Of a DNA stretch of 64,000 bases, positions 48,061-57,700 are shown piece by piece. A program made the translations under genes and the position numbers. Below the pieces are notes generated by a model that had not been told where the DNA came from, made no database searches, and saw only the letters and a program-made list of their open reading frames with translations. Position 1 is the stretch's first letter, and each line of letters starts with the position of its first letter. Source of the stretch: Bacteroidota bacterium (GTDB taxonomy: Bacteria; Bacteroidota; Bacteroidia; B-17B0; Aurantibacillaceae); assembly GCA_029237825.1 (NCBI GenBank), contig JAQZBQ010000002.1:1-64000 (forward strand). The letters are read 5' to 3'.

Positions 48061-48473
48061 TTTCCAATAGAGGTTAAGTAATCCTGTAAAATGATGGTAG
48101 CACTAACCATGTCCACGGTATCTTTATTAGCTCTGGCTTTTTTCTTTAAGCCGCCCATTAACATGGTTTGATGAGCAAGTGTTGACGTAAACCGTTCGTC
48201 GTACCGTGCAATTTTAATATGTGGAAATTTTCGCGTTAAATGTGTCACAAACGGATCGATAAAACGAGCACTGTCCGAAGCTTCATTATTTAGATTTTTG
48301 GGTTCGCCAACAACAATGCACTCCACCTTTTCCTTTTTAAGATAGTCTTCCAGGAAAGTGATTAAATCTTTGCTGTGAACGGTTGTAAGGCCGGAAGCAA
48401 TGATTTGGAGAGGATCGGTTACTGCCAAACCTACGCGTTTGCTTCCATAATCAATTGCCATTATTCTTGCCAT
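48057..48473 (-). CDS. ruvX: Putative pre-16S rRNA nuclease / Holliday junction resolvase YqgF
   Basis: 138 aa from ATG 48473 (MARIMAIDYGSKRVGLAVTD), the family's characteristic N-terminus with the first catalytic Asp; the ATG six codons earlier is unlikely. Other RNase H-fold motifs are IVVGEPKNLN, YDERFTSTLAHQTML and KDTVDMVSATIILQDYL. The family processes the 5' end of 16S rRNA and has been linked to Holliday junctions. It lies 54 bp downstream of queD on the same strand. Confidence 0.94.
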   Translation of the reverse strand: MARIMAIDYGSKRVGLAVTDPLQIIASGLTTVHSKDLITFLEDYLKKEKVECIVVGEPKNLNNEASDSARFIDPFVTHLTRKFPHIKIARYDERFTSTLAHQTMLMGGLKKKARANKDTVDMVSATIILQDYLTSIGK

Positions 48474-48527
48474 TTTATAAAAGTAAGACATTTAAGTCAC
48501 TTTGACCTCTCATTTTTATATGATTTC

Positions 48528-48974
48528 TTAGTAAAGAGAATTATCATCGGCATACCATTCGGCATACGATGTGCTGGTTTCCCTTAGCATCAGGTGATGC
48601 AACTGAATGTTTCCCTGGAAAAACGGTGAGAGTTTTTCGACCATATTTAGTAGCATATTTTCACAGGTTGGCTGAAAATCCACAAGAATTAATTTTTGGT
48701 CGTTGAAATTTTGATGAAAGTTCGTGGCCATATTTTTATTAAGCATGAGTGCATGGTCAAATGGACGTATGATCTGTTCCGTTACAAATTTTTTGAGATC
48801 GCCAAAGTCTATGACCATACCATCTTTGGGATTGCCAGTCTCACTCCGAGGCTTTCCTTTTAAGGTAATAGCTAGGAAATAAGAGTGCCCATGAATGTTT
48901 TTACAGAGTCCGTCATGATTAAAAAGTGCATGCGCCATCTCAAACCGAAATTCTTTGGTAACTCTAATGTTCAT
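48528..48974 (-). CDS. queD: 6-carboxytetrahydropterin synthase (QueD/PTPS family)
   Basis: 148 aa. The zinc-binding histidines His15, His28 and His30 (MAHALFN, NIHGHSYF) and catalytic Cys24 (DGLCKN) are present, with DFGDLKKFV and the late CENMLLNMVEKL motif. It converts dihydroneopterin triphosphate to 6-carboxytetrahydropterin in queuosine/7-deazapurine synthesis. No queC, queE or queF is nearby, so the assignment as QueD rather than another PTPS paralogue rests on the Cys and length. Confidence 0.88.
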   Translation of the reverse strand: MNIRVTKEFRFEMAHALFNHDGLCKNIHGHSYFLAITLKGKPRSETGNPKDGMVIDFGDLKKFVTEQIIRPFDHALMLNKNMATNFHQNFNDQKLILVDFQPTCENMLLNMVEKLSPFFQGNIQLHHLMLRETSTSYAEWYADDNSLY

Positions 48975-49124
48975 CTATAACTTAACTTTAAAAAATTTAT
49001 TTAATTTAAAGACTGGTCTTTCTTATTATGTAAATTTCGCTATCAATCTGCTACAACATGTAGATATCTGTCAGGTATTTGCATGATTGGTATCAGGGAA
49101 AGTGAAAAAAAATCCGACAAATCC

Positions 49125-49154
49125 TTGTTTATTGAAAAATACTATTTAACTTTG
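49125..49154 (+). promoter_or_regulatory. Bacteroidota-type promoter TTG-N19-TAACTTTG
   Basis: TTG (49125-49127), exactly 19 nt, then TAACTTTG (49147-49154), a perfect match to the -33/-7 consensus and spacing. It drives the membrane protein and regulator pair starting at 49174, with a leader of about 15 nt. Confidence 0.7.
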
Positions 49155-49173
49155 TTTCACAAAGTGCTTTATT

Positions 49174-49818
49174 ATGAAATCAGAAAATCTTGAACATCTG
49201 GAAGCGATCCAGGATATTCGCCTAATGATGAAGAAGTCAACCCGCTTTTTGTCATTGAGCGGATTGTCGGGTGTGTGTGCTGGAATATTCGCCCTTGCCG
49301 GTTCCGGCATTGCGTATGTTTACTTTCAGAATATTTTAAAGACGTATGCGACGGCAAATGGGCAGTCATTGATTCCTGTTTCTGAAACGGATATAGTTTT
49401 GCATTTTATTTTGATCGCTTTTGGTGTACTAGCCTTGTCGATTATTACAGCTTTTTATTTTTCTAATCGGAAGGCTAAACGGATGGGACAAAAATTGTTC
49501 GATCATTCGGGGATACGGGTTTTAATTAATTTAAGTATTCCGCTCATAGCAGGTGGCATTTTTTGTCTTGCTTTACTTTATTATAACGCGGTAGCTTTTA
49601 TTGGTCCGGTTATGTTATTGTTTTATGGTATGGCATTGATCAATGCTAGTAAGTATACTTATGATGATATTCGCTATTTAGGACTTTGCGAGATTATATT
49701 AGGCTTGGTGAATGCTTTTAATATAGGACATAGTTTATTATATTGGGCCATTGGTTTTGGGGTTCTGCACATTGTTTACGGAACAGTGATGTGGTTTAAA
49801 TACGAGAGGAAAGGTTGA
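49174..49818 (+). CDS. Four-to-six-helix membrane protein paired with a winged-helix regulator
   Basis: 214 aa. A short cytoplasmic N-terminus (MKSENLEHLEAIQDIRLMMKK) precedes hydrophobic segments near residues 29-50, 72-93, 110-130, 133-152 and 170-195. The sequence has no named domain I recognise. A small DNA-binding protein follows 63 bp downstream, starting at a TTG codon; membrane protein plus HTH_34-type regulator is, as far as I recall, a common Bacteroidota pair whose role is unknown. The promoter upstream is one of the best in the window. Confidence 0.8.
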   Translation: MKSENLEHLEAIQDIRLMMKKSTRFLSLSGLSGVCAGIFALAGSGIAYVYFQNILKTYATANGQSLIPVSETDIVLHFILIAFGVLALSIITAFYFSNRKAKRMGQKLFDHSGIRVLINLSIPLIAGGIFCLALLYYNAVAFIGPVMLLFYGMALINASKYTYDDIRYLGLCEIILGLVNAFNIGHSLLYWAIGFGVLHIVYGTVMWFKYERKG

Positions 49819-49881
49819 CTCAGGATAAATACCCATTTATCAGGTATACAGGGTCAGTTCTAATTCACGAGGTAATAACAA

Positions 49882-50178
49882 TTGAAAAGTTACATACATA
49901 ATTTAAATAAAGCATTTGAAAATCGCATTCGTTTGGGGATTATGAGTGTTTTAATGGTGCACGACAGCGTGGATTTCAGTACAATGAAAGAAACGCTGGA
50001 TTTGACTGATGGTAATCTTGCCAGTCATATCATGGCCCTGGAAAAGGAAGGTTACATTCATGTGAAAAAGGAATTTGTCGGCAAGAAGCCGTTAACCACG
50101 TATTCAGTAACCAAAATTGGCATGAAAGCGTTTAACGATCACCTGGATGCACTTGAAAAACTACTAAAAACACGATAA
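49882..50178 (+). CDS. Winged-helix transcriptional regulator, 98 aa, TTG start
   Basis: The frame begins at TTG (49882) after a GAGG-like site; no ATG is available before residue 20, and MKSYIHNLNKAFENRIRLGIM matches the usual family N-terminus. The core is a winged helix: FSTMKETLDLTDGNLASHIMALEKEGYI with the basic wing KKEFVGKKPLTTYSVTKIG, like pfam HTH_34/ArsR-type single-domain regulators. No metal-site cysteines are seen. It probably controls its own operon and the adjacent membrane protein, as such pairs usually do. Confidence 0.85.
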   Translation: MKSYIHNLNKAFENRIRLGIMSVLMVHDSVDFSTMKETLDLTDGNLASHIMALEKEGYIHVKKEFVGKKPLTTYSVTKIGMKAFNDHLDALEKLLKTR

Positions 50179-50251
50179 CCCTTTTTTTTATCTTTTTACT
50201 TTGTAATTCAAAGTTCTTTTAAATTAATCATCTAATCTCAATCTACACAAC

Positions 50252-50764
50252 ATGAAAACTATCGCAGAACACCCCAAATCAATTTTTGATCATTTGATGT
50301 TCATCCATTTAAAAACCTCTTCCTGGGTGGCTCAGCTTATTGGGCCAGCTGTTTTTAATTATGGAACAAACGAAAAGAACTGGAATCTTACAACCGAGCG
50401 GTTGATCCGATTTCCCGAAGGAAGCCTTGGTAAAGCAGTAGGCGAGTTCCTCCGCGAATCAAACGTTGAGCCTTTAGCCGGAGCTGAGTACCACGATATT
50501 CAACATGTTCTTTTTGATTATTCCATTTCATTTAAAGATGAAATTGGCCTCCAGTTTTTTTTGCATGGTAACGGCAAAATATCCTTTGCCTCAATTAGTA
50601 CTATTATCGGTGCATGGTTTATTCTTCCTTCACAATGGAAATACCTCCGCTCATCCTTTCAAAAAGGGAAAAAATGCAAAGACATTTCTACGTTTGATTT
50701 AAAAGAACTGCTGCACCAGGATTTAGCACAGGTAAAAGCATCTTTTTTCGAAGAAAATCATTAG
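50252..50764 (+). CDS. Coq4-like protein
   Basis: 170 aa. It carries the Coq4 zinc motif HDxxH-x11-E exactly: His81, Asp82, His85 and Glu97 (AEYHDIQHVLFDYSISFKDE), preceded by RFPEGSLGKAVGEFL and followed by a conserved FFLHGNGK. In ubiquinone-making cells Coq4 is an oxidative decarboxylase/scaffold of the pathway. Bacteroidota make menaquinone, so the role here is open. It lies between the HTH regulator (74 bp) and a multi-pass membrane protein (43 bp), possibly in one transcript. Confidence 0.75.
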   Translation: MKTIAEHPKSIFDHLMFIHLKTSSWVAQLIGPAVFNYGTNEKNWNLTTERLIRFPEGSLGKAVGEFLRESNVEPLAGAEYHDIQHVLFDYSISFKDEIGLQFFLHGNGKISFASISTIIGAWFILPSQWKYLRSSFQKGKKCKDISTFDLKELLHQDLAQVKASFFEENH

Positions 50765-50807
50765 CCTCTTTTTTATACAAACTAATCACCTTAATTAAAT
50801 ACAAACC

Positions 50808-52358
50808 ATGAAAAAAAATGATTATTTATTATTAACGGCAACATGCCTCTATAGCTTTTTATTTTATAAGCAAAATGCAGGAATCAATTTCCTTGTTTTC
50901 AATCTAGTTTTCATATTCATACTTTTGATTCGAAATAGAAGCCTGGTAAAATCAAAGAAATGGTTCTGGGCCGCTGGATTATGTGTAATAAGTTCTGCAT
51001 GTGTCTTTATTCATTCCAGTGCATTGAGTATTGTAGCGAACATACTTGGATTAATTTTATTAGCGGGCATTTCTTTTAACAACACTACTTCCGCCTTATT
51101 TGCGTTTTTGTTCAGTGCTTTTTCATTGGCTGGTTCGGTTGTTTTTATGGTAGTTGATGCAATTAAGCGAAATCAAAGTGATACAGAATTGACAAGCCAC
51201 AAAAATGGGCACAAGGTTTTCGCAGGAGTTATCGTTTTGCTTTTGACCCTCTTGTTTTTTGTTATGTACAAGTCAGCTAACCCTTTATTTGCTGAAAATA
51301 CAAAATGGATCAATTTGGATTTTCTGAGCTTTCAATGGATAGCGTTTACGATTGGCGGGTTTATATTGCTGTATGGGTTGTTCTATCATCAAACGGTTTC
51401 CTGTATCGAGCGATGGGAGAATAGTCTGAGTATATACAATGAACCTGCGATTACACCAGGGAAACAAAGACAATTGGAAGCAGAGCGCTTTGCCGGTGTT
51501 TTATTATTTTCCATGCTGAACCTAATGCTGCTGGTTTTAAATATCGGAGACGTAAATACTTTGTATTTTTTAGGTGTTTTGCCAAAAGGAGTTTCACATT
51601 CAGATTTTGTACATAACGGCGTTGGTGTTACAATATCTTCCATTGTGTTTGCTACATTATTGATCATGTATTTATTTCGCCGGAATTTTAATGGTATTAA
51701 GCACCATTTCCTGTTTAAAATCCTGGTATATTCATGGATAATACAGAACATATTGATGGTTTCCTCAACCATGGTTCGCAATCAAATGTATATTCAAACA
51801 TTTGATTTCACCTATAAACGTATCGGAGTATATGTATGGTTGACACTGGCCGTTATCGGGTTAATAATTATGTTTTTAAAACTAACGAAGGAACACTCAA
51901 ACTGGTACCTGATAAAGGTAAATGTGGCTGTATGGTTTTCTGTCCTCACGTTCAGTGCTTGTTTCAACTGGGATAAGATTATCACCCATTATAATCTAAA
52001 TAACAAACCATTAAGGCAGGTTGATTTTTCTTACCTTTTTTCCTTATCAGATGCTAATATTCCTGAGTTAAAATCCATTTCTGAGTCCAATGAATTCAAG
52101 CAACTGTACGACAAGGAACAAAAAATTTGGATGGCATACAAAGTGGAAGAAAAAATCCTTAGCTCCATAAATGGGTATTCAACTCCCCGTTTTAAGGCAT
52201 TGGAAGCCCAGATGAAGCTAAATAGCAATTTAGCTATTGAAGGCAGAAATTATTACGATTGCCTCGACGAAAAAATCAACCACTACCTCAAGGAATACAC
52301 TAATGATTGGAGAAGCTTTGACTTTAGAGATAAAGAAATTACATCTGCAATCTATTAA
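50808..52358 (+). CDS. DUF4153/DUF4173-type multi-pass membrane protein
   Basis: 516 aa. About eleven transmembrane segments fill residues 5-400 (for example FLVFNLVFIFILLIRN, VFAGVIVLLLTLLFFVMYK, IAFTIGGFILLYGLFY). After them comes a soluble domain (about 405-516) with charged helices. The pattern of a DUF4153/4173 membrane core is recognised from segments such as FDFTYKRIGVYVWLTLAVIGLI and YLFRRNF; its function is unknown. It follows the Coq4-like gene by 43 bp. Confidence 0.75.
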   Translation: MKKNDYLLLTATCLYSFLFYKQNAGINFLVFNLVFIFILLIRNRSLVKSKKWFWAAGLCVISSACVFIHSSALSIVANILGLILLAGISFNNTTSALFAFLFSAFSLAGSVVFMVVDAIKRNQSDTELTSHKNGHKVFAGVIVLLLTLLFFVMYKSANPLFAENTKWINLDFLSFQWIAFTIGGFILLYGLFYHQTVSCIERWENSLSIYNEPAITPGKQRQLEAERFAGVLLFSMLNLMLLVLNIGDVNTLYFLGVLPKGVSHSDFVHNGVGVTISSIVFATLLIMYLFRRNFNGIKHHFLFKILVYSWIIQNILMVSSTMVRNQMYIQTFDFTYKRIGVYVWLTLAVIGLIIMFLKLTKEHSNWYLIKVNVAVWFSVLTFSACFNWDKIITHYNLNNKPLRQVDFSYLFSLSDANIPELKSISESNEFKQLYDKEQKIWMAYKVEEKILSSINGYSTPRFKALEAQMKLNSNLAIEGRNYYDCLDEKINHYLKEYTNDWRSFDFRDKEITSAIY

Positions 52359-52446
52359 AAAGCCTTTCGCCAGCATTTTAGTAAAGTCAGGAATAATTCC
52401 GGAATGCAATTCTTTTGTTATCTTGGATGATCATTACTGAAGTACC

Positions 52447-52809
52447 ATGAATAAATTTTTTAAATCATTTACTTATGCAGCGAACGGTCTCAAAGTGAGT
52501 TTGTGGCAAAGAAATATGAAAGTGATGGTGTTTTGTGCAATAGTTGCTGTTGCTGTTGGTTTTACTTTGCATATTTGCCTGTTGGACTGGTGTATCATAT
52601 TACTCTGCATTGGTGTTGCACTTGCATTTGAAGTTATGAATACCGCCATTGAATTGCTTGTGGATTTGGTCGAACCAGAATTACATCCGATGGCGGGTCG
52701 TATCAAGGATTTGTCGGCGGGGGCGGTTTTACTCTTTTCAGTAATTTCTGCAATCATTGGCATTCTGATTTTCGGCAAATATATCTTAGCTTTGCTTTCT
52801 CTTCATTAA
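52447..52809 (+). CDS. dgkA: Diacylglycerol kinase family protein
   Basis: 120 aa, three transmembrane helices, the small integral membrane kinase that phosphorylates diacylglycerol or undecaprenol for lipid recycling. The family motif is EVMNTAIELLVDLVEPELHP followed by AGRIKDLSAGAVLLFSVI. The length is right. The start (MNKFFKSFTYAANGLKVSLWQ) is the family's usual one. It precedes the nucleoside phosphorylase by 12 bp and is likely co-transcribed with it. Confidence 0.93.
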   Translation: MNKFFKSFTYAANGLKVSLWQRNMKVMVFCAIVAVAVGFTLHICLLDWCIILLCIGVALAFEVMNTAIELLVDLVEPELHPMAGRIKDLSAGAVLLFSVISAIIGILIFGKYILALLSLH

Positions 52810-52821
52810 ATAGGATTTATT

Positions 52822-53694
52822 ATGTCGCAATTCCCTGAAACTGAACTTATCATTACCAAAGACAAGCGTGTTTACCATATTAATTTAAAAGGGGAGGACA
52901 TTGCCGACAATGTGATAGTTGTTGGAGATCAGTTCCGCGTGCCACAGATTTCAAAGTTTTTTAGCAAAATTGAATTTGAAACACAACACCGGGAGTTTGT
53001 AACGCATACCGGTTTATACAATGGAAAGCGCCTCACAGTTGTTTCTACCGGAATTGGTACCGATAATGTTGACATTGTGTTAAACGAATTGGACGCGGCG
53101 GTAAATATTAATCTGGAAACCCGAACATTGAATCCTGTTCACCGTTCGTTAAACATTGTGCGTTTAGGCACTAGCGGGGCATTGCAGGGCGATATACCGG
53201 TAAACGGAATTGTGGTTAGTTCCCATGGCTTGGGGTTGGACGGCTTACTTAATTTTTACGATGATTGGCAAAGTGTTTCCGAGAAGGATATCAGTGACGC
53301 ATTTATAAAACATACCGGTTGGTTGCCCAATCTTCCATATCCGTATTGTGTGAAAGCATCAGACGAGCTTATTTCGAAATTCAGACAAGGTACTCATATT
53401 GGTATTACAGCTACGGCTCCTGGTTTTTATGGTCCGCAGGGCAGGCAAATTCGGTTGAAATCTGCCATGTCTCAATTAAACGAAATGTTAACCGATTTTA
53501 GGCATGACGGACACCGCATTACAAATTTCGAAATGGAAACTTCCGCTTTATACGGTTTAGGAAAGTTATTGAACCATAATTGTTTAACAGCCTGCGTGAT
53601 TATCGCAAACCGCGTCAGAAAGGAGTTTACAAGTGATTATGCAAAAAGCGTAGAGATATTAATAGAAGAGAGTTTACAACGATTAACATCCTGA
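52822..53694 (+). CDS. Nucleoside phosphorylase (uridine/purine type)
   Basis: 290 aa of the PNP/UDP phosphorylase family. It cleaves nucleosides with phosphate in salvage. Visible features are the early VVGDQFRVPQISKFF phosphate/ribose region, STGIGTDNVDIVLNEL, RLGTSGALQGDIPVNG (phosphate-binding) and FEMETSALYGLGKLL (ribose-binding Met-Glu). This version has an N-terminal extension of about 15 residues, common in Bacteroidota. The base specificity is not readable. A terminator hairpin follows. Confidence 0.92.
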   Translation: MSQFPETELIITKDKRVYHINLKGEDIADNVIVVGDQFRVPQISKFFSKIEFETQHREFVTHTGLYNGKRLTVVSTGIGTDNVDIVLNELDAAVNINLETRTLNPVHRSLNIVRLGTSGALQGDIPVNGIVVSSHGLGLDGLLNFYDDWQSVSEKDISDAFIKHTGWLPNLPYPYCVKASDELISKFRQGTHIGITATAPGFYGPQGRQIRLKSAMSQLNEMLTDFRHDGHRITNFEMETSALYGLGKLLNHNCLTACVIIANRVRKEFTSDYAKSVEILIEESLQRLTS

Positions 53695-53720
53695 TTGTTA
53701 AAAAAAACAAATACTGACTC

Positions 53721-53749
53721 AAAAACGGCTCCATATCGGGGCTATTTTT
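53721..53749 (+). terminator. Intrinsic terminator after the nucleoside phosphorylase gene
   Basis: AAAAACGGCTCC, loop ATATC, GGGGCTATTTTT: a hairpin with one mismatch and a U-tail, 27 bp after the stop. A possible TTG start at 53748 for the next gene lies inside it and is therefore unlikely. Confidence 0.75.
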
Positions 53750-53756
53750 GTTATGT

Positions 53757-54647
53757 ATGAGACCTAAGAAAAATGAAATGAATCTGAAGGAAGTGATTGC
53801 ATTGATTACTTTATTGGATGATCCAGATGATGGTATTTATTCTGAGGTAAAAAACAGATTCATAATTCTTGGCCCGCCCGCGATTCCTCATTTGGAAACC
53901 GCATGGGAGAACAGTTTTGATGCCCTGATGCAAAAACGTATTGAGGGGATAATTCATACAATTCAGTTTCAGGCGTTACAAAACGCACTTAAGAACTGGT
54001 CCGAAAATGAACAGGATGACCTTTTCAGGGGTTGCTGCATCATTGCGCGTTACCAGTATCCCGACCTGGATGAAAATAAATTAAAAAAACAACTTCATCA
54101 GATAAAACAAGATGTTTGGCTGGAATTGCATGATGATCTTACCGCTATCGAAAAAGTTAAGATCATAAACCATATCATGTTTGAAGTGCACCAATTTGGT
54201 GGAAATATTACTAATTACCATGCACCGCAAAACTCCTTTATAAATGTCGTTTTAGAAACAAAGAAAGGAAATCCGGTTATGTTGAGCGTAATTTACGCCC
54301 TGGTATGCAAGGAGTTGGGAATTCCTGTTTACGGAGTCAATTTGCCACAGCATTTTGTTCTTGCGTATGTGAACGATTTTGCCAACTTATTCGATCCTTC
54401 GCACAAAACTTTATCCGACAATATACTGTTTTATGTTAACCCGTTTAGCAAGGGCCTAATATTTAATCAGGGAGATGTAGATTCATTTATCAAGCAGTTA
54501 AACGTGGAGCCTGAAACCAAATACTATCTCCCATGTTCAAATCTTGATATTATAAAGCGAATCATAAATAATCTAATTTATTCTTTCGATAAAATGGGTT
54601 ACGCTGAAAAGGTAAAGGAACTGAAAACACTGGAAAAGAGTTTGTAA
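53757..54647 (+). CDS. SirB1/transglutaminase-like-core protein without catalytic Cys
   Basis: 296 aa from ATG 53757; the internal ATG at 53778 (MNLKEVIALITLL) is also possible. The N-terminal half is helical and HEAT-like (DDGIYSEVKNRFIILGPPAIPHLETAWE). The transglutaminase-core-2 region has GGNITNYHAPQNSFINVVLE, KKGNPVMLSVIYALVCKELGIPVYGVNLPQHFVLAY. The nucleophile position of classical transglutaminases is occupied by Ser/Met here (NPVMLSV), as in SirB1-type proteins, so it is probably not an active protease. Its function is unknown. Confidence 0.82.
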   Translation: MRPKKNEMNLKEVIALITLLDDPDDGIYSEVKNRFIILGPPAIPHLETAWENSFDALMQKRIEGIIHTIQFQALQNALKNWSENEQDDLFRGCCIIARYQYPDLDENKLKKQLHQIKQDVWLELHDDLTAIEKVKIINHIMFEVHQFGGNITNYHAPQNSFINVVLETKKGNPVMLSVIYALVCKELGIPVYGVNLPQHFVLAYVNDFANLFDPSHKTLSDNILFYVNPFSKGLIFNQGDVDSFIKQLNVEPETKYYLPCSNLDIIKRIINNLIYSFDKMGYAEKVKELKTLEKSL

Positions 54648-54678
54648 TGTTTAGTTTTTGATAATTAATTACACTTAG

Positions 54679-54706
54679 AAAGGAGCTTTTAAAGCTCCTT
54701 TTTTTT
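54679..54706 (+). terminator. Intrinsic terminator between convergent genes
   Basis: AAAGGAGCTTT, short turn, AAAGCTCCTTT and a run of T: a strong hairpin 32 bp after the SirB1-like stop, shared by the facing alpha-2-macroglobulin gene that ends at 54712. Confidence 0.85.
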
Positions 54707-54711
54707 AGTTG

Positions 54712-57700
54712 TTACTCTCCTACAGTTACCCGTATACCTTCGCTGTGGCTGGTAAACTCCGGAGCATACATACATTGAATGGTTGTAATGCCGTTACTGA
54801 AATTTCCTGAATGATTTACTACTAGTGGATATTCAAAGACGTAGGTGCCTTTATTTAAATACGAGAAAAAGAAATTAGTAGCTGCATCCCTTGTACTTTC
54901 ATAGTATCCTAATCCATCCTGGTATTTATAGCCACTGAATACATTTATGGGTTCAAATCCGGAAGCGCGCATGTCTTTCATATGAACGTAGTTCATATCG
55001 CGATCCACTCTTAATTCAATCCGAACTTTTAATTTATCTCCGGGTTTCAAACGTGTGGAAGTTAAAATAGGTTCCATTACTAAGCCGCCCCGGGTGTTTT
55101 TCTGAATGAAAAGTTGCTTGTTTATTTTTAAAGGTGTAGCATGGGGTGTAATTTTATCAAGTTGCTCAAAGTATTGCCAGTACATGGATCCATAACTCAC
55201 CCCTGCGTCTTTTTTCACAATAGTAACTTTTCCCATTGTTGCTGGCTTAATGTCGGAGCTGGTCCAGGTCTTTTTAAAATATCCAGTTCCCGGTTCCGCG
55301 TTTAAAGATTTATCAAATTGGGGATTAAGTGTTTCATTGCCAACCTTAATCTCTATATTCGGCTCAGCTACAAGCCAGTCCGTACCTTTAAGCAATAATG
55401 CATATATGGCCTCTGTTGTTGATCGTGTTGTTCCCCAATGTTGTGTTTGTTTACTTTTTATCAGCCAGGTTTTGAGATCCTCTACTGATTTGGTATCATT
55501 ATTTATCTCATCAAAGGCTTCAATCATTAAAGCTTGCATTTCTATCGGGGCTTCATACCAATAATAACCATAATTTTCTTTCCAGTACATTCCCATTTCT
55601 TCATTAGTAATACTGTTTTCTTTCAAGGATTTTAAAATGTCCTTCGGGGTTTTTAAATCAGCATACCGATGAAGACTTAAAGCGATCATTCCTTGCATGT
55701 ATCTGCCGTTTTGCAGCCAATAGGTTTGAGCCTGCTTTTTATAATATTCAAAATGTTCCCGGTTACTTTTAGCCAGTTCAATATCTTGGAAATTACTCCG
55801 CATATACAAGTACTGAATTGCCATGTAACTTAAATGATTTTCTTTAAGGTATTTGGGATTGTATTTCTTCATGCTTTCAAATTCTTCCCGCATCCGTTGA
55901 TCGCAATAAGTCACTGCTTTCGTGATCATATTCCATATTTCGTTATTTTCTCTCGACTTGATTACGCTTAGTTTATCGAGGTGTGAAAAACCCGTAATAA
56001 TGTGTTGGGTCATATAACGATCGTCTGGTCCTCCTTCAAACCAGACAAATCCGCCATTTGAGGATTGTTTTTTTAATAGTTTTTTAAATGCTTGTTGTTG
56101 CTCATTGCTCATTTTATTAAGGTCAAATAACAAACCAATACGTTTTTTATTTTCGCTTTCGTTTTTTGAGTTGAGAACCCATGGCGTTTCTTCCAGTACA
56201 AGTGATTTTAATTCCTGGTTCTTTTCCAGATTTGAAAGAAATACTGCAGGACTTGAACTTTTCCACGAGTCAAAAATGGCTTTAATTTTCGGTTTTGAAT
56301 TTGCCACGTGGGTTGCAAGACTGTTCGCATAAAAACGCGCGAATGTTTGCTCGGCACATTCATAAGGATATTCCATCAAATAGGGTAAGGCCTGAACGGC
56401 ATACCAGGCCGGGTTTGCAGTAAACTCAAGTGTATACGAATGGTTTTTCAATGTTGTTGATCCCTCATTCTGACTCATAAATTTGTTGAAGCTAAATTCC
56501 TTACTCTGACCACTCCGAACAGGCATTGGCATACTTTCCGTTACAAGCATTTTATTAGTAAGAACCGGTAGAGCTGCTTCCTCACCATCAGAAAAATTTT
56601 CAGCCTTGGCGACAATTTTATATTTTATGGCAGAAAAGCCTTCTGGTATGTGTAGATTCCATTCAACGATGGTACTTCCACCTTTTTTTACCCGAAATTC
56701 CCTGTAACCAATGGTTGGAAATTCGCCATGGAGTGCTTCAATAAAAGTAGATGAAATTTCTTTCTCGCTGAAAGCATCGTAAATTTCTAATTCAGCCTGA
56801 CCGTTAAGTTCTTTCTCGGATAAATTTGAAATTTTTGAAACAAGTGTTAGTTTATCACCTTCACGGAAAAAGCGGGGTGCGTTTGGTTGTACCATTAGCT
56901 CTTTTTGTGTGATGACCTCTTTTTCAAAATTTCCGATTTTTAAATCTTTGGTATGTGCCATCCCCATCACTTTCCATTTAGTTAAGCTTTCTGGGATCGT
57001 AAATTTAATGATGATCTCACCTTTTTCGTTCGTTTGTAAATGGGGAAAAAAGAAAGCTGTTTCATTGAAATTGGAACGCGCTGTCACCATCGAAACATCT
57101 CCGGGTGCAGAGTGTTCATTTCTGTTTACTTCTTTAGTTTTAACCCCACCGGCCAAGTTGCTACTTTCTTTGGTATTTCCAGTACTGATAGTTTCTAAAT
57201 CTTTATCCGCATTTTTTTCGCTAACCGATTTCGCTGCCATCATAGGTGCAGCAGCGGTTCGTTTATTTTGGCTCACAATTGTTTCATCCATCGCCTTTCC
57301 TTCCGATTCGTATAGATAATCACCTTCCGCATATTTAAATGAATTATGCTGGTAGAAGCCCAATCCAAAGTAATTTAGAGCATCATAGTTTCGGAAGGGC
57401 AATTGCTGATAGCTGCTTATTAATTCATTGAATTCAGTCGAGTTTGCAACACGTGCAGTTGATGAAGACCAGTTTAAACGGGCATAATAACTCTGGTGCA
57501 CATTGAAATACCAGTTATTGGGTTTAAAAGCATCCAGCGAGGCATCATACATACCGGCCACTAATTCTGCAGCGGCTCTTTCTCCTTTTTTATCTTTAAG
57601 TATAAGCTTCCATTCCTCAGGCTGACCAGGCAATAGTTTGTTTCGGAAAGTTTCAAACTCGATGTCAAGGGCCTTGTTGGTATAAGGAACTGTTATCAAA

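Noticed and set aside
53748-53756. TTG start three codons before the ATG of the SirB1-like gene
   Set aside because: It lies within the 3' arm and T-run of the upstream terminator, so the ATG at 53757 (or 53778) is preferred.
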